This document shows positions 17,752 to 26,610 of a stretch of DNA of 64,000 nt, one piece after another (position 1 is the first letter of the stretch; each line of letters opens with the position of its first letter). A model generated the notes under the pieces. The model was not told the origin of the DNA and made no database searches. It was given only the letters and a program-made list of their open reading frames with translations. This DNA comes from CAWUKT01 sp964352215 (lineage in GTDB: Bacteria; Bacteroidota; Bacteroidia; J057; JADKCL01), in the NCBI GenBank assembly GCA_964352215.1, contig CAYGRE010000020.1, positions 1-64,000 of the forward strand, written 5' to 3'. The translations under genes and the position numbers were made by a program.

Positions 17752-18345
17752 TTATTTCAATCCACCTGCCATCAGTTTGAGAACCCCTTCCAGTAAACGG
17801 CTGTCTTTGCTGGTCTCATAGGAGATGCTCATAGAATCTTTCTTGTCCTTGGCGGAAGAGATGAAGTAAGCGCCTTGCTGGGGTGGACTAACAACGACGT
17901 CTTCCCAGGGAATGAGAACAGGCTCCTTTTTGACCAGGCCTTTTCGGATCTCGATGCCTTTGATAGAAAGGATACATTTACCGAGGGTAACACTTTCACC
18001 ATTACTGATCTTAGCTGCGATCTCTTTGGCACGTGGAGCGATGACCTTTTCTTTGAACCCCTGGTCGATGGTATGGTATATTTCTTCGAACATCTGCTTT
18101 TTTGCCTTTTTCGCAGTGACCAGAGCAACCATGCTGATGATTGTTTTTTTCCCGTTTGCGTCACGGTAATTGTAGATGTAGTTGGGAGCACCATTGATAA
18201 CATTTATCAAATAGGAAAATTCGGTGATGTCTTCCCATTTGACCAGATTGCCTTTACTGGAGATACCGGCATCGCTGACCTCAATAGTGGACTTGACAGG
18301 CCAGAGGGGATTGCGGACAAATTTATAAGTCTTGGTTTCAAGCAT
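17752..18345 (-). CDS. Hypothetical protein with PH-like halves
   Basis: 197 aa, no signal peptide, cytoplasmic. Two related segments are visible: TYKFVRNPLWPVKSTIEVSDAG... and LGKCILSIKGIEIRKGLVKKEPVLIPWEDV, each of the form 'default residue, strand, K/W-E-D-V', as in bacterial PH-like domains in which a WEDI/WEDV strand follows a beta hairpin. Lys-rich middle helix. Function unknown. Monocistronic, with a good promoter at 18398-18428. Confidence 0.7.
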   Translation of the reverse strand: MLETKTYKFVRNPLWPVKSTIEVSDAGISSKGNLVKWEDITEFSYLINVINGAPNYIYNYRDANGKKTIISMVALVTAKKAKKQMFEEIYHTIDQGFKEKVIAPRAKEIAAKISNGESVTLGKCILSIKGIEIRKGLVKKEPVLIPWEDVVVSPPQQGAYFISSAKDKKDSMSISYETSKDSRLLEGVLKLMAGGLK

Positions 18346-18397
18346 TGGAGATTACACTTAAGAGGTTTGAAAACAACAGGATTAGGTTCCTGCCGGA

Positions 18398-18428
18398 TAA
18401 AGGTAAGGTAAATCACAGTGAGAGACAA
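18398..18428 (-). promoter_or_regulatory. Promoter of the PH-like gene
   Basis: Minus strand: TTG (18426-18428), 20 bp, TACCTTTA (18398-18405), one base from TAnnTTTG. About 50 bp upstream of the ATG. Confidence 0.52.
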
Positions 18429-18478
18429 TTTGAACAAACAAAGGGAAGTGCTGTTTATTCCTCATAGCGTCGGGTTAT

Positions 18479-19723
18479 ATGGCAAGAGTTAAGACTTCTA
18501 CGAATCCTCCACAGTACATCAATCGCACCGGAATAATTTTGATTCTGGCGTCTTTGATTGCCATGGGGCCCTTGACCATTGACATGTACCTCCCGGCCTT
18601 TCCGGACATCGAACATGATCTGGGAACCACGAATTCCAAAGTGGTGCTGACCATGACGAGCTATTTCTTTGGCATCGCGCTTGGTCAGTTGTTTTATGGC
18701 CCTTTGATGGACCGATTTGGACGCAAGGGGCCTTTGATGGTGGGCTTAAGTCTTTACTTAGTCGCATCCATCGTGAGCTGTTTGTCACCGGACATCAATT
18801 CTCTGATTGGAGCCCGCTTGTTACAGGCGCTGGGTGGTTGTGCCGGTATGGTCGCCTCCCGGGCCATGGTCCGGGATTTATTTCCGGTCAAGGAAACGGC
18901 CAAGGTTTTTTCGACTTTGATTCTGATCATGGGGATCGCGCCTATGGTGGCTCCAACCCTGGGAGGAGTGGTGGTTGAAGCCCTGGGTTGGCGGGCTGTC
19001 TTTGTAATATTGGGCGGTTTCAGTTTACTTATTCTCCTGATCATATTTTTTCTTACCCCGGAGAGCAAGGGACCAGACAAAGAATTTTCTCTGATGCCGG
19101 GGTCAGTCCTTAAAAAGTACCTGGAGGTTGGACGCAACCCGATCTTCCTGGTCTATGGATTGGCAGGGGCTTTTGGAATGGCAGCCATGTTTGCCTACAT
19201 ATCAGGTTCTCCTTATGTGATCATGGAATACCTCGGATTCTCCGAGACCGAATTTGGTTGGATTTTTGGTGCGAATGCGATGTCCTTTATCCTCGGTAGC
19301 CAGGTGAACCGGATTGTACTCCGCAATGTCTCGACGGAGCGGGTTACGCTTTTTTCAGGGGTTTCCTCTTTCCTGGCCGGACTCATGTTGGTCATCGGCC
19401 TGGCCTCCGGGCTTATGCCCAGGATAGGTATCCTTTTCTTGCTGTCCTTCCTCTTATTTGGCCTTGGATTTTTCGCCCCCAATACGATGGCCCTCGCCCT
19501 GGCTCCCTTCAAACGTCTGGCTGGAAGTGCCGCGGCTCTGGTAGGTACGATCCGAATGTTGACCGGGGCTATCGCTACTGCATTGGTAAGTGAGCTGCAC
19601 AATGACTCTCCTTTGCCCATGGCCATCGTCATCGGCGGTTTTTCCACCCTTAGTCTTATCTGCCTGCTCTATGTCTTCTGGAGGAAACAGCCCAGTATGC
19701 TGGTAGCGGGTGCAGAACAGTAG
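18479..19723 (+). CDS. Bcr/CflA-type MFS multidrug transporter
   Basis: 414 aa, about twelve membrane segments. The first helix reads MGPLTIDMYLPAFPDI, the signature of the Bcr/CflA drug-resistance branch; motif A is GPLMDRFGRKGPL in loop 2-3, and RLLQALGGCAGMVASRAMVRDLF matches the fourth-helix region with motif B. Likely an inner-membrane proton-coupled exporter of drugs or small metabolites. Divergent from the PH-like gene and followed by the superoxide dismutase gene 117 bp on. Confidence 0.9.
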   Translation: MARVKTSTNPPQYINRTGIILILASLIAMGPLTIDMYLPAFPDIEHDLGTTNSKVVLTMTSYFFGIALGQLFYGPLMDRFGRKGPLMVGLSLYLVASIVSCLSPDINSLIGARLLQALGGCAGMVASRAMVRDLFPVKETAKVFSTLILIMGIAPMVAPTLGGVVVEALGWRAVFVILGGFSLLILLIIFFLTPESKGPDKEFSLMPGSVLKKYLEVGRNPIFLVYGLAGAFGMAAMFAYISGSPYVIMEYLGFSETEFGWIFGANAMSFILGSQVNRIVLRNVSTERVTLFSGVSSFLAGLMLVIGLASGLMPRIGILFLLSFLLFGLGFFAPNTMALALAPFKRLAGSAAALVGTIRMLTGAIATALVSELHNDSPLPMAIVIGGFSTLSLICLLYVFWRKQPSMLVAGAEQ

Positions 19724-19840
19724 CCATAAACTTCTTCTATTCCCATATTCAGTTTTTCAATGCTCCGAAAGGAACAATATTCCCGACCGACTGTTATATT
19801 TATATACAATTAAATACACATTAACTCATCAATAAATAAT

Positions 19841-20440
19841 ATGGCATTTAAATTACCCGACCTCCCCTACGCATACGACGCCCTTGAGCCCCATATCGAT
19901 GCCCGTACCATGGAAATTCACCATGGTAAGCACCACGCAGGATATACGAGCAAGCTCAATGCAGCGATTGAAGGCACTGAGTTGGAAGGAAAAACAATTG
20001 AACAGATTCTGGCAGGTGCCAAGGATGGTTCCGCCGGTGTGCGTAACAATGGGGGAGGCTTCTACAACCACTCTCTTTTCTGGAAAGTCATGAGCCCCAA
20101 CGGTGGTGGAGAGCCCCACGGTCCAGTTGGCGAAGCTATCAATGAAGCCTTCGGAAGTTACGATGACTTCAAAGAAGCTTTCTCTGGTGCTGCTGCTACC
20201 CGCTTCGGTTCAGGTTGGGCCTGGCTTGTGAAAAATTCTGATGGTACCGTAACCGTGACCTCATCTCCTAACCAGGACAATCCCCTGATGGACAGAGGCG
20301 CAGGCACCCCCATTCTCGGACTGGACGTTTGGGAGCACGCTTATTACCTGAACTACCAGAACCGCCGTCCTGATTACATCGCGGCTTTCTTCAATGTAAT
20401 CAATTGGGATCAGGTCAACGAAAACTACAAGAATGCTTAA
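19841..20440 (+). CDS. sodA: Superoxide dismutase, Fe/Mn family
   Basis: 199 aa, typical length, no signal peptide. All four metal ligands are present: His27 (MEIHHGKHH), His77 (FYNHSLFW), Asp162 and His166 (DVWEHAYY). The active-site glutamine comes from the C-terminal half (NQDNPLM) and Gly occupies the matching place near His77, the arrangement usual for manganese or cambialistic enzymes rather than strict iron ones. It converts superoxide to peroxide and oxygen in the cytoplasm. Symbol by homology; sodB would be equally possible. Single gene with its own terminator. Confidence 0.93.
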   Translation: MAFKLPDLPYAYDALEPHIDARTMEIHHGKHHAGYTSKLNAAIEGTELEGKTIEQILAGAKDGSAGVRNNGGGFYNHSLFWKVMSPNGGGEPHGPVGEAINEAFGSYDDFKEAFSGAAATRFGSGWAWLVKNSDGTVTVTSSPNQDNPLMDRGAGTPILGLDVWEHAYYLNYQNRRPDYIAAFFNVINWDQVNENYKNA

Positions 20441-20461
20441 ATAGGCATTTGTATATAGCAT

Positions 20462-20502
20462 AAAAAAGAGGCTGTCTCTCCATAGGAGTCAGCCTCTTTT
20501 TT
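20462..20502 (+). terminator. Rho-independent terminator of sod
   Basis: Stem around GAGGCTG (20468-20474) and CAGCCTC (20490-20496) with inner pairing, flanked by six A and six T. Lies 22 bp after the sod stop. Confidence 0.88.
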
Positions 20503-20584
20503 GGTGTGCCCCCTTATTTAAAAGACTCAATTGCCCTGGCATTTGCCAATGACCATGCCATTCACCTAAACCTTGCCCATTCAA

Positions 20585-22339
20585 TCAATCCTCTTTGATA
20601 AAGTCAAACACCTCTTTATTCGAATACACATTCCAGGCCTGTAATTCATACAGGAGGTTGGTCATTTCAGGAGTGTACTTCACCAGGAAGGGAAAATCTT
20701 CAAACATCAATGCGTACTGAGGGAAATTGGGGAATAGGCCATCCTTCCCGGCATTGATTTCAGCTTGGAGCGTTGAGTCCAATTGACTTTCCCAGTTGGC
20801 AACCGTCTCATTGTAGACCCATAGGATATCGTAGGTCTGATTGGCCGGAATGCCCCACCAATCATTTTCAATGGTGGTTAATTGGTGCCTGAACATCACG
20901 GTTTCTCCGGCCTTGAAGGCCGCATTCAAACCGTTGAATACGGTATCGAAATCGTCACGTTGGAAGACATTGTTCTGGTACTGGTTTTTGTAAGTATAAC
21001 CGTCGAACAGGGTATAAAGGCCCCAGTCGATGGTAGTATCCTGAGGTGGGTTACCGGGGCCTGGGACGAAAGTGGAGTCTATCGGGGAATTGGTATTGAT
21101 AAAAACCACCAGTTTCCTGACATCCCGTTGCATCATGGTAATGAGCCCAAAGTTTTCGAGATTACCACCGTCGGCAAACCTGAAGTCCCGTGCTGCCACA
21201 ACCTCGTCGGTCCTTACCGGCCAGTAGGGTTGCTGCGGGATGGGATTGCCAGAGAAGACGATGTCACTTGCCGCTACTTCTAAAAGGCTGGCAGCAATAC
21301 TGGCGGAAAAGGCAGCACTACTGGTTCCCACCGCATCAACCAATTCAAATTTTTTCTCAGGTATTTTAGCGGTTGCACACGTGGCACCTTGAACGGCCGG
21401 ATCGCAGGCTTCAGGTAAATCAGACGGGGCTTCACTGCCCATGGCAAAGGGATCTATGAACCCTCCTCCGATGTCAAATTTACGGTCTCCAAAGTCTGAG
21501 TCGTATTCGACATCCAAAGCCTGGGCACTGCCGACTCCCAGAGGAGAATAGTTGAACACCGCCATCGGTTCCGGATTTTTAATCACCACCTGACTGGAAG
21601 GCATCAGGATGGAAGAATTCATTACCAAGTAGGGGCGGGGGGCATCTCCGGCCTTGTTGTGGACCGTAATGAAGTCATCGGGCTTAAGATTGGTCCCAGG
21701 GCGGTTGACGATCTCATTGACACTTGAGTCATTCAGGCTGAAATACTTATTGCCATTTTCATACAAGCCAAAGGGTTTCAGATAGGTCCAACCCACTGCA
21801 TCGATCCAGACTTTGTCCGGGTTTTCTATTATGCCTTTTGAGTCATCATCCTCGGCGATAAGGACCAGCATCCGACCCAGGAAATCTCTGGTAACAGCGT
21901 GCCCCATGAATTTTTTGGAGATGGTCTTGAGGCTGTCCAGGATAAGATCGCCAGGCGCATGGGCCTGCCCAAGAAGTTCGGCGTCGTTCTGGGGGCCATC
22001 GCCACCGGTTTGGTAGTAGGTGAAAATGGATGAAGCCCAGGAGCCACCGGAGACAGAGGAAATATAACCTACATGGGGCCAGATGCCGATGCTGTCCAGG
22101 CCCTTCATCTGGCCAATGGCGCAGGTCATGGCCCGGGTGCCTCCTCCCGAAAAGCAGATTCCAGTTTTTTGCAGGCCCAGTGCTTCCTCCGGAAAATTAA
22201 ATCCGGTTGAATTCGTGGCCCCTGAATCTGTCTGGTAAACATGGATTTGTTCTTTGTGCTTGCAACTGGTAAGCAGCGCGCAGGAGGCGAGTAGGATCAA
22301 AGCCATCCCAGCACGAAGGATTTTCTTGTGAGTATTCAT
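20585..22339 (-). CDS. cPLA2/patatin-fold lipase-like lipoprotein
   Basis: 584 aa from the ATG at 22339 (the frame opens at 22360). Lipoprotein signal with Cys26 (LLTSC). The catalytic elements of a patatin/cPLA2 fold are in order: oxyanion loop CFSGGGTRAM (Gly65-67), nucleophile elbow SVSGGSW (Ser97), and the catalytic Asp in FADGGNLENFG about 290 residues later. The large spacing and VSGGSW elbow fit the cPLA2/PLA2_B branch better than short patatins. Likely an envelope-bound acyl hydrolase acting on phospholipids or other esters; the true substrate is unknown. Several insertions make it longer than simple patatins. Confidence 0.82.
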   Translation of the reverse strand: MNTHKKILRAGMALILLASCALLTSCKHKEQIHVYQTDSGATNSTGFNFPEEALGLQKTGICFSGGGTRAMTCAIGQMKGLDSIGIWPHVGYISSVSGGSWASSIFTYYQTGGDGPQNDAELLGQAHAPGDLILDSLKTISKKFMGHAVTRDFLGRMLVLIAEDDDSKGIIENPDKVWIDAVGWTYLKPFGLYENGNKYFSLNDSSVNEIVNRPGTNLKPDDFITVHNKAGDAPRPYLVMNSSILMPSSQVVIKNPEPMAVFNYSPLGVGSAQALDVEYDSDFGDRKFDIGGGFIDPFAMGSEAPSDLPEACDPAVQGATCATAKIPEKKFELVDAVGTSSAAFSASIAASLLEVAASDIVFSGNPIPQQPYWPVRTDEVVAARDFRFADGGNLENFGLITMMQRDVRKLVVFINTNSPIDSTFVPGPGNPPQDTTIDWGLYTLFDGYTYKNQYQNNVFQRDDFDTVFNGLNAAFKAGETVMFRHQLTTIENDWWGIPANQTYDILWVYNETVANWESQLDSTLQAEINAGKDGLFPNFPQYALMFEDFPFLVKYTPEMTNLLYELQAWNVYSNKEVFDFIKED

Positions 22340-22450
22340 AATAACATTTGCTGATGTCACTCAAGGTGACTGGTAAAAGCCCTAAAGAGAATTAATTTGA
22401 GGATAAATAATTGAAATTCAAAGTGCTCGGTAAATCCTTGCTTGACAAGC

Positions 22451-22523
22451 AGAGTGTGCAGAGTGTGCAGAGTGTGCAGGGTGTGCAGGGTGTGCAGGGT
22501 GTGCAGAGTGTGCAGGGGTGTGC
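22451..22523. repeat. Eight-copy 9-bp tandem repeat
   Basis: Units AGAGTGTGC or AGGGTGTGC, with a 10-bp last unit, start 25 bp beyond the stop of the minus-strand T9SS gene at 22548. Near-perfect, so it is younger than the other arrays. Read on the plus strand it gives a repeating Q-S-V / Q-G-V frame, but the surrounding open frame (22411-22596) lacks other support. Confidence 0.88.
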
Positions 22524-22547
22524 AGGGCTGTTTTCTGAAGGCGCCTT

Positions 22548-24074
22548 TTACCGGAGCAGTTTGAAGACCTTGGTTGCCCTTGTCCTCCCATTTTGATCAT
22601 AGGCCTGGGCTTCCAGCAGGTACAATCCCTCTGCCAGGGCTGATAAATCAATCCGGATATCAGTTGTCATATTACCATTTGCCGAGCCACCCGGACCATT
22701 GCCAGAAGGGCGGGAAGTGGGCATTTCAGAACCGGTGCCCCCTTTTATCAATACCCTTCCACTCAGGTCCATGATGCGGAATACTATTCGTTTTACCTCA
22801 TCACTTCGGGAGGAAACCCAAACCACATCACTTTCCCGCACCAGGAACAACGTTTCAGGTCCTGCGCGTTCCAGAATTACCGTTTCTGTCCCGACAACTT
22901 CGCCATTGACATCTACCGCACGGAGTCGGTAGCGACTTCCGCCATTGATTGGCTCAGCGTCCCAGAGGGAGAGTTGACCGGGTTCGGAGGGAGCATCCTG
23001 CCAACCAAGCTCTAAGGTTTCCGGCTGCCCATTCCCGGAAGTACTTCCATTTGCAATGGAAGCGCCAAATCCATGCAAGCGTTCCACGAAATATTTTGTG
23101 GCCGGGCTGTTTGCCTCATGGTGCCAGGACAAGTGAACTTGCTCACCAACCTCTTCCAACCTGAATTGAAGATTCCAGGCTGGCAATACGACCCCAGCAA
23201 AATCTCCCAAGGCCGATCCGCGTCCTGGATTGGAAAAGGTGGCCCAGCCGGGTGAAAGTGTCTCATTCGGAAGCATGCGATTGGTGGGGTTAGCACCATC
23301 CGTATTGATGAGATAAATATCCTGAGTTGTCGGATGAATCTCGAGGTCAATGGGGTTGCCATTATGGGGAGGGAAAAACGAACGGAGATAATTCAGGTTG
23401 CTGTCGTAGACCCTGATTTGATCCTGTCCACTGATTACACTCCCCAGGTACACATAGCTATTGTTAAATCCACTCCCAGAAAACTTGACACAGGGAAACC
23501 CAAACGAAGAAGAGTTGGGCAGAGAGCCAAGCAGGGAGCCGTTGGCAGGATCAAACCTCCTCAAACCCTGCCGCCCCACTACATAAATCTCTCCATTGTC
23601 TGGTCGAATCTCGATGCCCCAGCCTTTGTTGGTCCCACCCGTTCCGGTAACTGTAGTGAGGTTGTGGGGAAAGGTTAGAAGTTGAGTCAGAGAGGTATTG
23701 TAAACATAAACGTTTAGGTTGGTGACTACGTAAAGATTTCCGGAAGCATCAAAGCAGAGGTCATGGGGGACTTCTCCAGTGTAACTCAACTGTGCAACCG
23801 GGGTAGATGCAGGATTGTCTAGCCTAAGAACTCCGGTCCCCATGCAGAGGTAGAGGCCCCCCAGGGGACTAAAGTCCATCCCTCTCGCATTTACAATACC
23901 AGCGACATTGCTCGCCAGGATAGAACCATTGTTGACATCCAATTCCTGAAGAGAACCGTTAAAGCGGGTGGTCTGGTAAAGTCGCACCTGAGCATTGAGA
24001 CAGGAGGTAAGCCCCAGAAAGATCAGAGACAGCGCGATTGTAACGGAAAGATTGCAAATAGATTTACAGTACAT
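22548..24074 (-). CDS. T9SS-exported beta-propeller-like protein
   Basis: 508 aa. Signal peptide ending near CLNAQ (residue 29). Residues 30-270 repeat a pattern such as GLYLCMGTGVLRLDNPAS, LYVVTNLNVYVYNTS, IYVVGRQGLRRFDPANGS, the mark of an NHL/SMP-30-like propeller. The C-terminus (about 415-508) is a type A T9SS sorting domain: MDLSGRVL, then LSALAEGLYLLEA and KVFKLLR. Two low-complexity Gly/Ser/Asn insertions interrupt it, one inside the sorting domain (about 440-468). Secreted or surface-anchored; ligand unknown. Followed by a 9-bp repeat tract. Confidence 0.83.
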   Translation of the reverse strand: MYCKSICNLSVTIALSLIFLGLTSCLNAQVRLYQTTRFNGSLQELDVNNGSILASNVAGIVNARGMDFSPLGGLYLCMGTGVLRLDNPASTPVAQLSYTGEVPHDLCFDASGNLYVVTNLNVYVYNTSLTQLLTFPHNLTTVTGTGGTNKGWGIEIRPDNGEIYVVGRQGLRRFDPANGSLLGSLPNSSSFGFPCVKFSGSGFNNSYVYLGSVISGQDQIRVYDSNLNYLRSFFPPHNGNPIDLEIHPTTQDIYLINTDGANPTNRMLPNETLSPGWATFSNPGRGSALGDFAGVVLPAWNLQFRLEEVGEQVHLSWHHEANSPATKYFVERLHGFGASIANGSTSGNGQPETLELGWQDAPSEPGQLSLWDAEPINGGSRYRLRAVDVNGEVVGTETVILERAGPETLFLVRESDVVWVSSRSDEVKRIVFRIMDLSGRVLIKGGTGSEMPTSRPSGNGPGGSANGNMTTDIRIDLSALAEGLYLLEAQAYDQNGRTRATKVFKLLR

Positions 24075-24182
24075 GCCACTTTGGGGCTGGTTTTGAAAAA
24101 GGAATCCGGATATCCCTTAACCTTGATTCGTAAATTAAGATTTATTCGAGAACTTTGCAGCATAGAAGAGGTTAATAAGGCA

Positions 24183-25367
24183 ATGAAGAAGCTGACTGTA
24201 ATCGTATTGTTGGGGGTCATGGGTTTGTTTCAAGGGCTCATGGCGCAAAGCTGTGACCATCGGAAACTCGTAGGTGCCGAATCAGGAATCTCCGTGCTGG
24301 AGGTGATCCTGGGGGATTATCCCCACTTTGGAGAAGAGGCCCTGAATGCAGAAAGAAATGCACTGCCCGGAAATAGTTGGAACAAGTGGTTTGCGCAGGG
24401 AGTCATTGACCATCACTTGGGCAAGGAGATTGAATTTGGCAAGGAAATGGTTCCTTCGACCAGGATAATCCCCGACGAAGAGGTCAGTCAGAACAGCTAT
24501 CAAAATGGTATTCTCCTGCTCCTGAGCAAGGATTACGCCCAGGCAGTCGAAGCATTCAATGCATCTGAGAGCGTGGCTTTTCTGGGGCGAACCTGTCGAC
24601 TCAACGAATACCGCCTCATTGCCAATTACCTCCATAAGTATGGTGATGCAACGCCTTTGTTTTCCCACTTCAACGGCGGATTTTTCAACTATTGCCAGGA
24701 TTCACTGCGTTGGGGAAAGGACGTTTACGATACCGAAGTTTACCAGCGCGTGCTGGAAAGTGTGGTTGATATGATCATCCTGTCCGATGAGCAATCTGTC
24801 TACTTTGAATTGCTGGGAGATCTGTTGAGCCAGAATACGGACCTGGTCACTTCCAATTGGTTTGGTTGCAGTGCCTACCTCCGTGCCATGCACCTGGTAG
24901 ACGATCAGCAGGCCGAATTGGAAGAAAAGGCTTTGCATGCCTTGGAATATCCGATGATGGTACGCCGGCGAATGGATCTTTACCAGTTCATCCAGTTCAA
25001 GAAACACTTCCAGGCAGACCTGGATGCCGCTCAAGAGGCCCGGGATGCTTACCTGGCCAAAGAGCCTGGCAGCGAGGCTGAAGCAAGAAAGCTCTTGTCC
25101 GAAACCTACCCCGCCCAGACGACTGACTTCCGCTATCTTTTTGACAACGAAGAGGGGAAAGTCGCAGAGGTCATTCACAAGGCGATCAAGCGGGACAATG
25201 AAAAAAGCGATATCCCTGGAAAATTTGCCGGAGATGCCGAACTGGACAAAGCGGTGAAAACCGATACGACCTTCAATGCTTATGCAATCGTTATGATTTT
25301 GGTGGTTGTGTTTGCGGTGGTGTTCATTGGATTGAAGGTGCGCCGCAACCGGAAAGACATGGACTGA
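24183..25367 (+). CDS. Membrane protein with helical-repeat ectodomain
   Basis: 394 aa from the ATG at 24183, where a signal peptide begins (MKKLTVIVLLGVMGLFQGLMAQ); the frame opens at 24081 without signal features. A long helical middle, with phrases such as AQAVEAFNASE and ALNAERNALPGN, looks TPR-like. It ends with one transmembrane helix (AYAIVMILVVVFAVVFIGL) and a basic cytoplasmic tail KVRRNRKDMD. So most of it is periplasmic, anchored at the C-terminus. No family name. The monooxygenase gene starts 1 bp after its stop, suggesting translational coupling. Confidence 0.72.
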   Translation: MKKLTVIVLLGVMGLFQGLMAQSCDHRKLVGAESGISVLEVILGDYPHFGEEALNAERNALPGNSWNKWFAQGVIDHHLGKEIEFGKEMVPSTRIIPDEEVSQNSYQNGILLLLSKDYAQAVEAFNASESVAFLGRTCRLNEYRLIANYLHKYGDATPLFSHFNGGFFNYCQDSLRWGKDVYDTEVYQRVLESVVDMIILSDEQSVYFELLGDLLSQNTDLVTSNWFGCSAYLRAMHLVDDQQAELEEKALHALEYPMMVRRRMDLYQFIQFKKHFQADLDAAQEARDAYLAKEPGSEAEARKLLSETYPAQTTDFRYLFDNEEGKVAEVIHKAIKRDNEKSDIPGKFAGDAELDKAVKTDTTFNAYAIVMILVVVFAVVFIGLKVRRNRKDMD

Positions 25368-25368
25368 T

Positions 25369-26556
25369 ATGGCGGAATATGTCCCCGTGATTGTGATTGG
25401 AGCCGGGCAGTCCGGGCTGGCGATGGCCTGGCACCTCAAGCAGCGAGGCATAGAATTCATTGTCCTGGAAGCCCACCAACGAATCGGAGACAATTGGCGA
25501 AGTCGTTGGAAGGGATTGCGGCTGTTTTCCCCCGCCCGTTACGACAACCTCCCCGGCAAACCGTTTCCCACTTCCCCCTGGTACCTCCCCAACAAAGACG
25601 AAACCGGAAATTATCTGGAGAGCTATGCGCATGAGTTTGAGCTTCCGGTTCATTTGGGGGTGGAGGTTGAGGGGGTTGAGGTGGGCCAGAATGCTCCCAG
25701 TGCAGATGAGGCTGAAGCGTCTCAGAATGCTGGCAGTACAGATGGTGCTGAATTTGGCGAGGAACCCAGGCCAACAAGGTTTCTACTAAAGACTTCCAAA
25801 TGGGATTACTCCTGTGACCACCTGATCGTCGCCTCTGGTAGTTTTCGCACTCCTTTTGTACCAACTGTAAATGGTATTCCAAAGGACTTGCCTCAATGGC
25901 ACAGTTCCAATTACCAGGAACCTGCTCAGATCCCGGCCGGCAAGGTTTTGGTGGTAGGGGCAGGGGCTTCGGGACAGCAGATCGCAGTTTTATTGGCCAG
26001 AGAACCAGGGCGGAAGGTGATCCTGAGTGGTCCTAATGTACCCAATCTGCCGCGCCGCTTACTGGGGATAGATGTCTATTGGTGGATGTACAAAACCGGG
26101 GTCATCACCACCCGTCTGGATTCCCGCCGGGGCAAAAAGATGTATGCCCAGAGCCTGAAGCAGGGGGATATTTCAGTTGGGGAATCGAAGAAGCTGCAAA
26201 AACGATTGGGAATCAAGCGGCTGGGGCGGTTGCTGGAATGGCGGGATGGGAAGGCCATATTGGATACTTGTCAAAAGACTTCTCCCGCTTCAAAGGAACC
26301 CGCACACCATACTGAGGAAATCGAGGGAATTGGGAGTATCATCTGGGCCACTGGCTATCGCAATGACTATTCGTGGATCGGGGCAGATGTGATAAGGAAG
26401 GATGGAGAACCCGACCACAGGAGAGGAGTCTCCAAAAAGGTTTCGGGGCTGTATTTCATCGGCCTCAAATTTCAGTACAGGATCAATTCTGCGACCCTGG
26501 GAGGAGTAGGGAAAGATGCGGAGTATTTAGCGGGGGTGATCGCAGGAGAGGCTTAA
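25369..26556 (+). CDS. Flavin-containing monooxygenase-like oxidoreductase
   Basis: 395 aa, cytoplasmic. Two Rossmann motifs: GAGQSG (about 11-16) for FAD and GAGASG (about 197-202) for NADPH. The FMO-like segment PQWHSSNYQEP lies between them and the C-terminal ATGYRNDYSW is the ATG-motif of the FMO/CzcO group. A two-unit in-frame repeat (residues 106-129, DNA 25684-25755) sits where homologs have a tight loop. It oxidises a soft nucleophile or ketone; the substrate cannot be read. Translationally coupled to the preceding membrane-protein gene. Confidence 0.85.
   Translation: MAEYVPVIVIGAGQSGLAMAWHLKQRGIEFIVLEAHQRIGDNWRSRWKGLRLFSPARYDNLPGKPFPTSPWYLPNKDETGNYLESYAHEFELPVHLGVEVEGVEVGQNAPSADEAEASQNAGSTDGAEFGEEPRPTRFLLKTSKWDYSCDHLIVASGSFRTPFVPTVNGIPKDLPQWHSSNYQEPAQIPAGKVLVVGAGASGQQIAVLLAREPGRKVILSGPNVPNLPRRLLGIDVYWWMYKTGVITTRLDSRRGKKMYAQSLKQGDISVGESKKLQKRLGIKRLGRLLEWRDGKAILDTCQKTSPASKEPAHHTEEIEGIGSIIWATGYRNDYSWIGADVIRKDGEPDHRRGVSKKVSGLYFIGLKFQYRINSATLGGVGKDAEYLAGVIAGEA
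25684..25755 (+). repeat. In-frame 36-bp tandem repeat inside the monooxygenase gene
   Basis: Two 12-codon units (25684-25719, 25720-25755) encode GQNAPSADEAEA and SQNAGSTDGAEF. About two thirds of the bases agree. The period is a multiple of three, so the frame is kept. Confidence 0.85.
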
Positions 26557-26558
26557 CA

Positions 26559-26577
26559 TATCAGGATATTCCTGATA
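26559..26577. terminator. Short hairpin between convergent genes
   Basis: Eight-bp stem TATCAGGA (26559-26566) with TCCTGATA (26570-26577), 3-nt loop, directly after the monooxygenase stop and 34 bp from the end of the convergent gene. Probable transcription-end signal; no clear T-run. Confidence 0.45.
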
Positions 26578-26610
26578 CTATTATTTACGAGCCTGTCTGT
26601 GCTACCCTGA

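Noticed and set aside
24702..25493. 263-codon frame antisense to the membrane protein and monooxygenase junction
   Set aside because: Spans two good plus-strand genes and has no features.
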